Below, piece by piece: positions 1 to 5,929 of a DNA stretch of 9,812 bases. The DNA is from UBA8437 sp963578885 (GTDB lineage Bacteria; Planctomycetota; Planctomycetia; Planctomycetales; Planctomycetaceae): NCBI GenBank assembly GCA_963578885.1, contig CAUZEQ010000188.1, positions 1 to 9,812 of the forward strand. Reading direction: 5' to 3'. The notes below the pieces were generated by a model. The model ran no database searches. It saw only the letters and a program-made list of their open reading frames with translations, and had not been told where the DNA came from. The stretch's first letter is position 1. Each line of letters opens with the position of its first letter. The position numbers and the translations under genes are program-made.

Positions 1-1223
1 AAAGCCTGCAGAACATGCAGACCAACCAGGGCATCGGCCAGATCATGCAGGTCGTCGCCCTGTTCTCGGCGTCGAACATCGGCAACAGCACGATCTTCGG
101 CCTGGGCATCATGCCCTATATCTCCGCTTCGATCATCTTCCAGCTCCTGGGCAGCGTCGTGCCGCGGTTGCAGGAATTGCAGAAGGAAGGCGAGGCGGGG
201 CGGAAGAAGATCAACGAGTGGACCCGCCGGGCCACCGTGGTGATCTGCCTGTTCCAGAGCTATTTCTGGATCCGAGCCCTCTCGGGCGGCGTGCTGGGAG
301 GCGGTGGCCTGATCCTGGAGGGCTACGACACCTTCTCCTGGCACATCGTCGGCACGATTACCATGACCGCCGGGACCGTCTTCCTGATGTGGATCGGTGA
401 GCAGATCGATGCCTACGGGATCGGAAATGGAATCAGCCTGCTGATCATGGCCGGCATCCTGGCTCGGATGCCGCAGGCGGGTGCCGAGTTGCTGCGTCCG
501 GCGTTCGACGAGGGAGTCGGACTGGGGACCGATTCGGGCATCGAAAAGCTGCTGCTGTTGGGACTGATCTTCGTCGCGGTCGTGTTCTGGGTGATCATGA
601 TCACACAGGGCCAGCGCAGGATCCCGATCCAGAGCGCCAAGCACGTCCGCGGCCGGCGGGTGCATGGCGGGCAGCGTCAGAGCCTGCCTCTGAGAGTCAA
701 CCAGGCGGGCGTGATGCCGATCATCTTCGCCTCGAGCCTGCTGATGATCCCGATGTTCCTCTTCCAGCAGCTGCACCAGCACTTCGGGCCCCGGATCTGG
801 GGTCCGTTGGCCGACGCCTTCGGTTCCAGTGGACGCGGGTTCATCTACAACATCAGCTACGTCGGGCTGATCTACTTCTTCTGCTACTTCTGGACGGCGA
901 TCACGTTCAACCCCAAGGACATGGCAAGCAACCTGAAGGACTACGGCAGTTTCGTGCCCGGGTACCGTCCCGGAGAGCGGACCGCCGCGTTTCTCGAGCA
1001 GGTGATGGTGAGAATCACGTACGTGGGTGCGGCCTTCCTGGCCCTGGTGGCGATCATTCCCACGATCGTCGCCACCGCGATGGGGATTCCCTTCCTGATC
1101 GCCAGCTTCTACGGCGGCACCGGGCTGTTGATCGTCGTTTCGGTCGCACTCGACCTGGTGCAGAAGATCGACAGCCACCTGGTGATGAGGAATTATCCGG
1201 GGCTGCTCGAGGGCGAGTCCTGA
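1..1223 (+). CDS. secY: Protein translocase subunit SecY (5' end cut off by the window)
   Basis: SecY is the channel subunit of the SecYEG translocon in the inner membrane; it passes unfolded preproteins and inserts membrane proteins. The reading frame is open from the left edge (S-L-Q-N precede the first in-window ATG at 15), so that ATG is internal. About 406 residues are visible against roughly 440-460 for the family, so TM1 and the cytoplasmic N-terminus are missing. Visible landmarks are the plug/TM2 segment ending in GLGIMPYISASIIFQLLG, the loop EGEAGRKKINEWTRRATV, FLMWIGEQI followed by GIGNGIS, the C4 loop with GRRVHGGQRQSLPLRVNQAGV, and the C5 loop FVPGYRPGERTA, whose R is the conserved SecA/ribosome contact. 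Several long hydrophobic helices alternate with these loops. The gene ends in TGA 25 nt before map; no adk lies between them. The VPGYRPGERT style resembles planctomycete SecY (inference). The identity is very secure. Confidence 0.97.
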   Translation, partial: SLQNMQTNQGIGQIMQVVALFSASNIGNSTIFGLGIMPYISASIIFQLLGSVVPRLQELQKEGEAGRKKINEWTRRATVVICLFQSYFWIRALSGGVLGGGGLILEGYDTFSWHIVGTITMTAGTVFLMWIGEQIDAYGIGNGISLLIMAGILARMPQAGAELLRPAFDEGVGLGTDSGIEKLLLLGLIFVAVVFWVIMITQGQRRIPIQSAKHVRGRRVHGGQRQSLPLRVNQAGVMPIIFASSLLMIPMFLFQQLHQHFGPRIWGPLADAFGSSGRGFIYNISYVGLIYFFCYFWTAITFNPKDMASNLKDYGSFVPGYRPGERTAAFLEQVMVRITYVGAAFLALVAIIPTIVATAMGIPFLIASFYGGTGLLIVVSVALDLVQKIDSHLVMRNYPGLLEGES

Positions 1224-1248
1224 GCGGACCGCTGGGGGGGCTCGATCG

Positions 1249-2004
1249 GTGATCCGACCCAGGACCGCCTGCGAGATCGCCGGGATCGGCCGAGCCGGGC
1301 GGATCGTGGCCTTGGCACTCGGGGCCGCCGTCGATCTCGTGAGGCCGGGGGTGAGCACCGCTCAACTGGACCGGGTCGTCTCGGAGGTGTTGGCTTCCGA
1401 GGGTGCCGAGGCGATCTTCCGTGGAGCCGCGGGCGGGACACCGTTCCCGGCGGCCAGTTGTGTGTCGGTCAATCACCAGGCCCTGCATGGCATCCCCGGT
1501 GAGCTCGTGTTGAACAACGGCGACCTGGTCACCATCGACACCGGCTGCCGTTTCGAGGGCTGGTGTGCTGATGCGGCCCGGAGCGTGGGGGTGGGCAGCC
1601 CCGAGGCCGGGGCCCGGAAGTTGCTGGTGGGAGGGCAGCGGGCTCTGGATGTGGCCCTCCTGGAACTGGGCCGGCGGGGACGCTGGTCTGATGTCGTGAG
1701 GCGGGTCCACGCCGAGCTCCAGCGGCTGGGGCTGCGGCTGATCGAGGCTGCGGCCGGACACGGGATCGGTAAGGCGTTGCACGAGGACCCGGTGGCGGCC
1801 TGGGACCGGCATCCGGAACCCGATTTCGAGATCGTCGACGGACTGGTGTTGGCCGTCGAACCGGTGGTCACCACCGGAGACGGTCGGTTGGGACTCCTGG
1901 AGGATCACTGGACATGGGCCACGATCGACCGGCACCCGGCGGTGCACTTTGAAGAGACCGTCGCGGTGACTTCGCGGGGTGTCGAGATCCTGACCCGCTG
2001 TTGA
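1249..2004 (+). CDS. map: Methionine aminopeptidase, type I
   Basis: The enzyme removes the initiator methionine from nascent proteins in the cytosol, using a dinuclear metal centre. The protein is 251 aa and is an ungapped type I 'pita-bread' enzyme. The expected ligands fall at the E. coli positions: D97 (in TIDTG), D108 (in WCADAAR), H171 (in AAGHGIGKALHEDP), E204 (in LAVEPVV) and E235 (in VHFEETVAV). H80 (ALHGIP) and H178 are the substrate-side histidines. The start is a GTG at 1249, preceded by a run of Gs at 1234-1240 that can act as a weak Shine-Dalgarno. It follows secY by 25 nt, the usual secY-(adk)-map arrangement without adk, and is probably cotranscribed with secY. All catalytic residues are intact. 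Asn-type replacement of the common CISIN.E motif by CVSVNHQALHGIP is a normal variant. Confidence 0.96.
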   Translation: MIRPRTACEIAGIGRAGRIVALALGAAVDLVRPGVSTAQLDRVVSEVLASEGAEAIFRGAAGGTPFPAASCVSVNHQALHGIPGELVLNNGDLVTIDTGCRFEGWCADAARSVGVGSPEAGARKLLVGGQRALDVALLELGRRGRWSDVVRRVHAELQRLGLRLIEAAAGHGIGKALHEDPVAAWDRHPEPDFEIVDGLVLAVEPVVTTGDGRLGLLEDHWTWATIDRHPAVHFEETVAVTSRGVEILTRC

Positions 2005-2069
2005 GTGGCAATGGTTCCCCAAGACCTGCTACGACCTCCGGAGCCGAGTTGGTTTTCGCTTGGGTACCC

Positions 2070-2099
2070 TTGTTTCTCGCGCTTGGCGACCTCTATAAT
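2070..2099 (+). promoter_or_regulatory. Candidate sigma70-type promoter for rpmJ and downstream genes
   Basis: A perfect TATAAT lies at 2094-2099 in otherwise GC-rich DNA. A weak -35 candidate, TTGTTT at 2070-2075, sits 18 bp upstream. Transcription would start near 2106, about 43 nt before the rpmJ ATG at 2149. An 8-bp palindrome GGGTACCC at 2062-2069 abuts the -35 and could be an operator, but nothing else supports that. The -10 is convincing by eye and the -35 is not. Confidence 0.5.
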
Positions 2100-2148
2100 C
2101 GCCGACATCCAGTCTGGACGACGCTTCAGAATAACAGGGTCGGTGTTG

Positions 2149-2265
2149 ATGAAGGTGCGCTCGAGCGTCAAGCGAATCTGTGAGAATTGCAAGGTCGTGC
2201 GTCGCAAGGGGCGGATCTATGTGATCTGCTCGTCCAACCCCCGCCACAAGCAGCGACAAGGTTGA
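2149..2265 (+). CDS. rpmJ: 50S ribosomal protein L36
   Basis: L36 is the smallest protein of the large ribosomal subunit and stabilises 23S rRNA. The product is 38 aa, exactly the family length, starting MKVRSSVKRIC and ending NPRHKQRQG. It is the zinc-binding (C+) form: C11, C14, C27 and H33 give the C-x2-C-x12-C-x5-H ribbon. The same frame is open back to 2005, but only the segment from ATG 2149 matches L36, so this start is clear. A weak AGGG at about 2136-2139 precedes it. It lies between map and rpsM; the infA gene that often sits just upstream is missing. Confidence 0.96.
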   Translation: MKVRSSVKRICENCKVVRRKGRIYVICSSNPRHKQRQG

Positions 2266-2371
2266 AAGCGAGTCGGTCGGGGTATTCGATCGGATCCCCG
2301 GGGCGAGTGGTGTACCAGACCGGTAGCGTTGATGATGGCGGAGTGGGCAGACCCAGGGCGAGAGTGAGACG

Positions 2372-2755
2372 ATGCCGCGAATCCAGGGCGTAGACATTCC
2401 TAACGACAAGGCGACGTACGTCTCGCTGACCTACTTGCTGGGTATCGGGCGGGCGACGGCCTTGGACATCTGCCATCGCTTGCGGCTGGATCCGCAGCTG
2501 AAGGCGGGTGAGTTGAGTGAAGACGACGTGGTGCGGATCAGCAACCATCTCGACAAGGAGGTGCTGATCGAAGGGCCACTGCGGCGGAAGGTCCAGCAGG
2601 AGATTTCTCGACTGAGGGACATTCGATGTTACCGGGGACTGCGGCATCGCCGCGGGTTGCCGGTGAGGGGTCAGCGGACCCGGACCAATGCACGGACCCG
2701 CAAGGGGGTCAAGAAGACCGTGGCCGGGAAGAAGGGCGTCAAGGACATACGCTAG
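2372..2755 (+). CDS. rpsM: 30S ribosomal protein S13
   Basis: S13 sits in the head of the small subunit and contacts the P-site tRNA and the large subunit (bridge B1). The protein is 127 aa against about 118-125 for the family. It starts MPRIQGVDIP, has the LGIGRATA helix-turn segment near residues 22-29 and ends with the diagnostic block RGLRHRRGLPVRGQRT followed by TNARTRKG. The basic C-terminal tail (KKTVAGKKGVKDIR) is slightly longer than in E. coli and should reach towards the P site. It starts at ATG 2372 after a weak purine-rich GGGCGAGAG stretch, 106 nt after rpmJ. It is the first gene of the S13-S11-RpoA-L17 alpha block; S4, the usual autoregulator of that block, is not encoded here. 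Confidence 0.97.
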   Translation: MPRIQGVDIPNDKATYVSLTYLLGIGRATALDICHRLRLDPQLKAGELSEDDVVRISNHLDKEVLIEGPLRRKVQQEISRLRDIRCYRGLRHRRGLPVRGQRTRTNARTRKGVKKTVAGKKGVKDIR

Positions 2756-2802
2756 GCGGGGCGAGGTCCCTGGGGTGGACCCGGGGCTTGGCCCACGTGA
2801 TC

Positions 2803-2844
2803 GAACAGGCGGAACAGGCGGAACAGGCGGAACAGGCGGAACAG
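2803..2844 (+). repeat. 9-bp tandem repeat (GAACAGGCG), about 4.7 copies
   Basis: Four perfect head-to-tail copies of GAACAGGCG occupy 2803-2838, followed by a partial copy GAACAG at 2839-2844. The array lies in the 155-nt gap between rpsM and rpsK. The unit is a multiple of three and the rpsK frame is open across it, reading as repeated Glu-Gln-Ala. Copy number may vary by replication slippage (inference). Confidence 0.9.
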
Positions 2845-2896
2845 ACACAGGTAGTCCGGCTTGGCTTCAGTGGGGGGTCGGGTCGGAGCGAGTCAA

Positions 2897-2902
2897 GAGG
2901 GG
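2897..2902 (+). promoter_or_regulatory. Ribosome binding site fixing the rpsK start
   Basis: GAGGGG, within the longer purine run AAGAGGGGA at 2895-2903, lies 8 nt before the GTG at 2911. It supports that GTG as the rpsK start over the in-frame GTG at 2797, which has only a poor G-rich stretch upstream. Confidence 0.7.
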
Positions 2903-2910
2903 AAGAGACC

Positions 2911-3291
2911 GTGGCAAAGGCCAAACGTCGGAAGGTCCGCCGCAACGTGACTCGAGCGGTCGCCCACATCAAGGCGACGTTCAACAACACGATCGTAACC
3001 ATCACCGATCCCAACGGAGATGTGTTGTGCTGGGCGACGGCGGGTACGAGTGGATTCAAGGGGAGTCGCAAGAGCACTCCGTTTGCCGCTCAGCGGGCCG
3101 CCGAGACCTGTGCCGAAAAGGCGGCCAAGATGGGGGTACGGGAGATGGAGATCCGGGTCAAGGGGCCGGGGTCGGGCCGTGAGAGTGCCATCACGGGGCT
3201 GCAGACGGCCGGGATTACGATCAAGGTGATTGAGGATGTCACTCCGTTGCCTCACAACGGGTGCCGTCCTCCGAAGAAACGACGCGTGTAA
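2911..3291 (+). CDS. rpsK: 30S ribosomal protein S11
   Basis: S11 binds 16S rRNA in the platform and helps form the mRNA exit/Shine-Dalgarno region. The protein is 126 aa (family about 128), starting at GTG 2911 as MAKAKRRKVRRN. Diagnostic blocks are AHIKATFNNTIVTITD, ATAGTSGFKGSRKSTPFAAQ, VKGPGSGRES and the C-terminal PHNGCRPPKKRRV. The start is set by family length and by the good RBS 8 nt upstream. The frame remains open upstream through the 9-bp repeat array, with another in-frame GTG at 2797 that would add 38 residues; I consider this unlikely. It follows rpsM by 155 nt, an unusually wide gap for this operon, and precedes rpoA by 102 nt with no rpsD between them. Confidence 0.97.
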   Translation: MAKAKRRKVRRNVTRAVAHIKATFNNTIVTITDPNGDVLCWATAGTSGFKGSRKSTPFAAQRAAETCAEKAAKMGVREMEIRVKGPGSGRESAITGLQTAGITIKVIEDVTPLPHNGCRPPKKRRV

Positions 3292-3315
3292 CAACGGGAG
3301 TGCGAACTCGCGTCG

Positions 3316-3340
3316 GACCGGGACCAACCCGGTCACCGGG
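3316..3340 (+). promoter_or_regulatory. Overlapping alternative hairpins upstream of rpoA
   Basis: GACCGGG (3316-3322) pairs perfectly with CCCGGTC (3328-3334) across a 5-nt loop. The right arm can instead pair as CCCGG (3328-3332) with CCGGG (3336-3340) across a 3-nt loop. The two structures exclude each other. No T-run follows, so this is not a canonical terminator. It lies about 54 nt before the rpoA start. A role in processing or translation control is possible but unproven, and in GC-rich DNA it may be chance. Confidence 0.3.
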
Positions 3341-3378
3341 ACGCGGGATTCGGGACTCGGACAGCGACTGGAAGCGAC

Positions 3379-3383
3379 AGGAG
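3379..3383 (+). promoter_or_regulatory. Ribosome binding site of rpoA
   Basis: AGGAG lies 10 nt before the ATG at 3394. It supports that start over the internal ATG at 3436, which would remove the conserved RIRWRGLELP N-terminus. Confidence 0.7.
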
Positions 3384-3393
3384 ATGTGCCGCG

Positions 3394-4407
3394 ATGCGGA
3401 TTCGTTGGCGTGGATTGGAATTGCCCAGCCGGGTGATGCCCGACCAGGAAATACTGACTGACACCTACGGCCTGTTCGTTGCCGAGCCCTTCGAGCGAGG
3501 GTTTGGAACGACGATTGGCAACAGCCTGCGACGGATTCTGCTCTCGAGTCTCGAGGGAAGTGCCGTTACCGAGGCTCGGATCCGGGGGGTGCAGCACGAG
3601 TTTTCGACGATCCCCGGCGTGGTCGAGGATGTCACCGACATCTGCCTGAACTTCAAGTCGCTGATCGTCGACAACCAGAGCCCGACTCCCAAGACGATCC
3701 GCATCGAGACGGAAACCGCCGGTGTGATCACCGGAGCCGACGTCGAGACCGACGGGCAGGTCGAGGTGGTCAACGGTGACCTGGTGATCGCGACGCTGAC
3801 CGACAACGTGCCGTTTTACGCCGAGTTGACCGTCGAGAACGGACGGGGCTACATCCCCGCCAAGGACCGAGACAGCGAATTCGAAGCCGAGGTCGGAGTG
3901 ATCCCGCTCGATGCCACCTTCTCGCCGGTGATCCGCGTGAGGTACAAGATCGAGGAAACTCGGGTGGGGCAGCGGACCAACTACGATCGGTTGCTGCTGG
4001 AGATCTGGACCAACGGCGTGGTGACGCCGGAGATGGCACTTGTGGAAGCCGCCAAGATCCTCCGAAAACACATCAACCCCTTCATCACCTACCGCGAGCC
4101 GGGCCCCGAGGTCTCTCCGGATTCGGCCCTGCAGGGAATGGCCGAGTTGATCGGCTATGGCCCCGTCGATCTCGAACTCGAGGAGACTCTCAACCGAAGC
4201 CTCGCCGAGTTGAACCTCTCGGTTCGAGCCACCAATTGTCTCGAGTCCGAAGGCATCACCACGGTGAGGGATCTGGTGAGGCAGTCGGAGGACGAATTGC
4301 TGACCGTGCGGAACTTTGGCGAGACGACTCTCGACGAGGTCCGCGAGCGGCTCGAGTCGCTGGGCCTGCGACTGGGCATGAAGGTGGCCAACTCGTCGCC
4401 CTCCTGA
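3394..4407 (+). CDS. rpoA: DNA-directed RNA polymerase subunit alpha
   Basis: The alpha dimer scaffolds assembly of the beta and beta' subunits, and its C-terminal domain binds UP elements and activators. The protein is 337 aa (E. coli 329). The N-terminal domain is marked by YGLFVAEPFERGFGTT and GNSLRRILLSSLEG near residues 25-55, and by GYIPA, the insert domain and the INPFITY segment that closes it. A linker of about 30 residues leads to the C-terminal domain from about residue 270. That domain has LSVRATNCLESEGI, where R278 and N281 match E. coli R265 and N268, and NFGETTLDEV as the second helix-hairpin-helix element. The start at ATG 3394 has an AGGAG RBS. The MRIRWRGLELP opening and the acidic linker resemble planctomycete alpha subunits (inference). 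It lies directly between rpsK and rplQ. Confidence 0.97.
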   Translation: MRIRWRGLELPSRVMPDQEILTDTYGLFVAEPFERGFGTTIGNSLRRILLSSLEGSAVTEARIRGVQHEFSTIPGVVEDVTDICLNFKSLIVDNQSPTPKTIRIETETAGVITGADVETDGQVEVVNGDLVIATLTDNVPFYAELTVENGRGYIPAKDRDSEFEAEVGVIPLDATFSPVIRVRYKIEETRVGQRTNYDRLLLEIWTNGVVTPEMALVEAAKILRKHINPFITYREPGPEVSPDSALQGMAELIGYGPVDLELEETLNRSLAELNLSVRATNCLESEGITTVRDLVRQSEDELLTVRNFGETTLDEVRERLESLGLRLGMKVANSSPS

Positions 4408-4479
4408 GATACACCACTCGGTTCCTCTCGATCAACACGACCACCTCCGACGACACAGTCCCGGGACGCAGAGAGAACG

Positions 4480-5259
4480 ATGCGACACAGAATGCGAGGC
4501 CGCAAGCTCGGCCGCAGCCGTTCTCACCGTCGGGCTATGTTGAGAAATATGGCCTGCAGCCTGATCCGTACGCTCGAGCAGAACGAGGACGATCCGACTC
4601 GGGCCAAGGTCGCCGGCCGGATCGTGACCACCGTGCCCAAGGCTAAGGAGTTGAGGCCCTTTGTCGAGAAGCTGGTGACGCTGGCCAAGAAGGGGCGACA
4701 GCATGAACTGGCAGCCGCGGAGATCAAGCCCGACGTGCCCCAAAAGGGGGGCGACCCCGAGGGACGCAGCGAATGGAAGCAGTTCCGGGACTCCGCCGAA
4801 TACACTCCCTGGCACACCGTGCTCGCTCCCGCTGTGGTCTGCAGACGCCGTGCGTTTTCGATGCTCCGAGACAAGCGAGCCGTCTCCATCCTCTTCGATG
4901 AACTCGCCGATCGCTTTGCCGAGCGACCCGGAGGCTACACCCGCGTGATCAAGCTGGCCACGGTCCGGCTGGGAGACGCCGGGCGACAGGCGCTGATCGA
5001 ATTCGTCGGCGATGACGACAAGGTCAAGAAACGGGAGTCGAGCCTGGAGGTCGACGACGACGAGGATCTCGTGGAGACCCAGGAGGAGTCGGCCGAGGCT
5101 GAAGAGGACGCTGATGAGGCTGAGGAGGCTGAGGAGGCTTCGGCTGAGGAGGACTCCGAGTCGACGGAGGATTTTGCAGGAGACGACGACGCGGCTGCCG
5201 AGACTGAGCCTCAGGGGGAGGGCGAGGCGGATGTCGAGGGCGAAGCGGACCGCTCGTAG
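4480..5259 (+). CDS. rplQ: 50S ribosomal protein L17 with internal insertions and an acidic C-terminal tail
   Basis: L17 sits near the peptide exit tunnel of the large subunit. At 259 aa the protein is about twice the E. coli length of 127. The core is clear: MRHRMRGRKLGR and SHRRAMLRNM at the start, TTVPKAKELRPFVEKLVTLAK (about 50-70), then AFSMLRDKRAV, LFDELADRF and ERPGGYTRVIKL (about 125-159), with LIEFVGDD closing the fold. Compared with E. coli there is a short insertion near residues 33-46 and a larger one near 74-118, which contains EWKQFRDS. From about residue 185 the protein continues as a tail dominated by Glu, Asp, Ala and Ser, which should be disordered and strongly negative, unlike typical L17. 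Similar insertions and tails occur in planctomycete L17 as I recall them. It starts 72 nt after rpoA with a weak AGAGAG purine stretch, and is the last ribosomal gene of the cluster. Confidence 0.95.
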   Translation: MRHRMRGRKLGRSRSHRRAMLRNMACSLIRTLEQNEDDPTRAKVAGRIVTTVPKAKELRPFVEKLVTLAKKGRQHELAAAEIKPDVPQKGGDPEGRSEWKQFRDSAEYTPWHTVLAPAVVCRRRAFSMLRDKRAVSILFDELADRFAERPGGYTRVIKLATVRLGDAGRQALIEFVGDDDKVKKRESSLEVDDDEDLVETQEESAEAEEDADEAEEAEEASAEEDSESTEDFAGDDDAAAETEPQGEGEADVEGEADRS

Positions 5260-5266
5260 TCCGTCA

Positions 5267-5287
5267 CCCCGGCTGGTGCGGCCGGGG
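5267..5287 (+). terminator. GC-rich hairpin after rplQ, possible terminator without a U-tract
   Basis: CCCCGGC (5267-5273) pairs perfectly with GCCGGGG (5281-5287) around a 7-nt loop, starting 8 nt after the rplQ stop. No T-run follows, so it is not a textbook intrinsic terminator. Its place at the end of the ribosomal cluster suggests termination or 3'-end protection. The GTG at 5276, a candidate start for the next gene, lies in the loop. Confidence 0.4.
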
Positions 5288-5929
5288 CGATCACCCGGCG
5301 GTGCTTCCGGATCCACTGGCACGACCTGCTCGGCCAGCGGATGGGTCGAGTCGCCGGAATTCGATTTCTGTGCCGCGATGCGAACTCTCTGCCAGGAGAT
5401 TGCAGAGAGGGTCCCCGAGTTGGCTCATGTCGACATGGACCGCATGGCGGTCTGCATGACCCGTTCGCGGCGTGGCGGACGGAGTGGTCTGTGGGCCAAG
5501 TTGACTCCGCTGCGGTTCGAGGGTGGAGCCCGGGTGGGGCTGCGTCGTGGGCAGCGGTACCTGATCGAGCCGCTGGTCGTCGAGGGTCGCGAGCGGCTCT
5601 ACATACTCACCTTCTGCCTGCCACGATTCCTTGAACTGACCTACCGCGAGAAGCTGGTGACGGTCTTTCACGAACTGTACCACATCGGGCCGGACTTCGA
5701 CGGGGACCATCGTCGGTTCTCCGGTCGCTACCACATGCATTCGTCTCGGGCCGCGAGCTTCGATGACCAGGCCGATCGGTTGTGCGACCTGTACCTGGCG
5801 ACCACGCCGGCGCCGGAGGCCTGCCGCTTTCTCAGGCATCGCACTCGCACGCTGCTGTCCCGTCATCGCGCGATCACCGGGCTGTCGATCCCGGTCCCGA
5901 AACTGGTGCGTCTCGATGAGGCGGCCTAG
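5276..5929 (+). CDS. Putative zinc metallopeptidase (HExxH), function unknown
   Basis: With the GTG start at 5276 the protein is 217 aa. It carries HELYH at residues 132-136 in the helix VTVFHELYHIGPDFDGDHRRFSG, the classic zincin zinc-binding helix in which E133 would be the general base. H145, H153 or H155 could supply a third ligand. No signal peptide or membrane segment is visible, so it is probably cytosolic. The conserved-looking core runs from FDFCAAMRTLCQ (about 29) to the C-terminal IPVPKL. It recalls small putative metallopeptidases found in archaea, phages and planctomycetes; no substrate is known to me. The start is uncertain. ATG 5378 would give 183 aa but would drop the FDF segment, and neither start has a good RBS. 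The GTG lies inside the hairpin after rplQ. The stop overlaps the convergent desulfurase gene by 4 nt. It could be a readthrough member of the ribosomal transcript. Confidence 0.75.
   Translation: MRPGRSPGGASGSTGTTCSASGWVESPEFDFCAAMRTLCQEIAERVPELAHVDMDRMAVCMTRSRRGGRSGLWAKLTPLRFEGGARVGLRRGQRYLIEPLVVEGRERLYILTFCLPRFLELTYREKLVTVFHELYHIGPDFDGDHRRFSGRYHMHSSRAASFDDQADRLCDLYLATTPAPEACRFLRHRTRTLLSRHRAITGLSIPVPKLVRLDEAA

Noticed and set aside
1054..2022. Minus-strand open frame of 322 codons opposite the secY end and map
   Set aside because: It is low-complexity Pro/Arg/His-rich sequence antisense to map, which has every catalytic residue.
2266..2371. Possible terminator in the rpmJ-rpsM gap (GGATCC and CCCCGGGG palindromes)
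   Set aside because: The palindromes have no loop and no T-run follows, so they are consistent with chance in GC-rich DNA.
2626..2796. Further N-terminal extension of rpsK to ATG 2626
   Set aside because: It overlaps rpsM in another frame; the sequence is unlike any S11 and a good RBS precedes GTG 2911.
2893..4071. Long minus-strand open frame of 392 codons opposite rpsK and rpoA
   Set aside because: It is antisense to two unmistakable genes and shows no family motif; the absence of stops reflects GC-rich codon use.
5012..5275. Upstream extension of the metallopeptidase frame to ATG 5012
   Set aside because: It overlaps the acidic tail of rplQ in another frame and yields Arg/Ser/Thr-rich nonsense.
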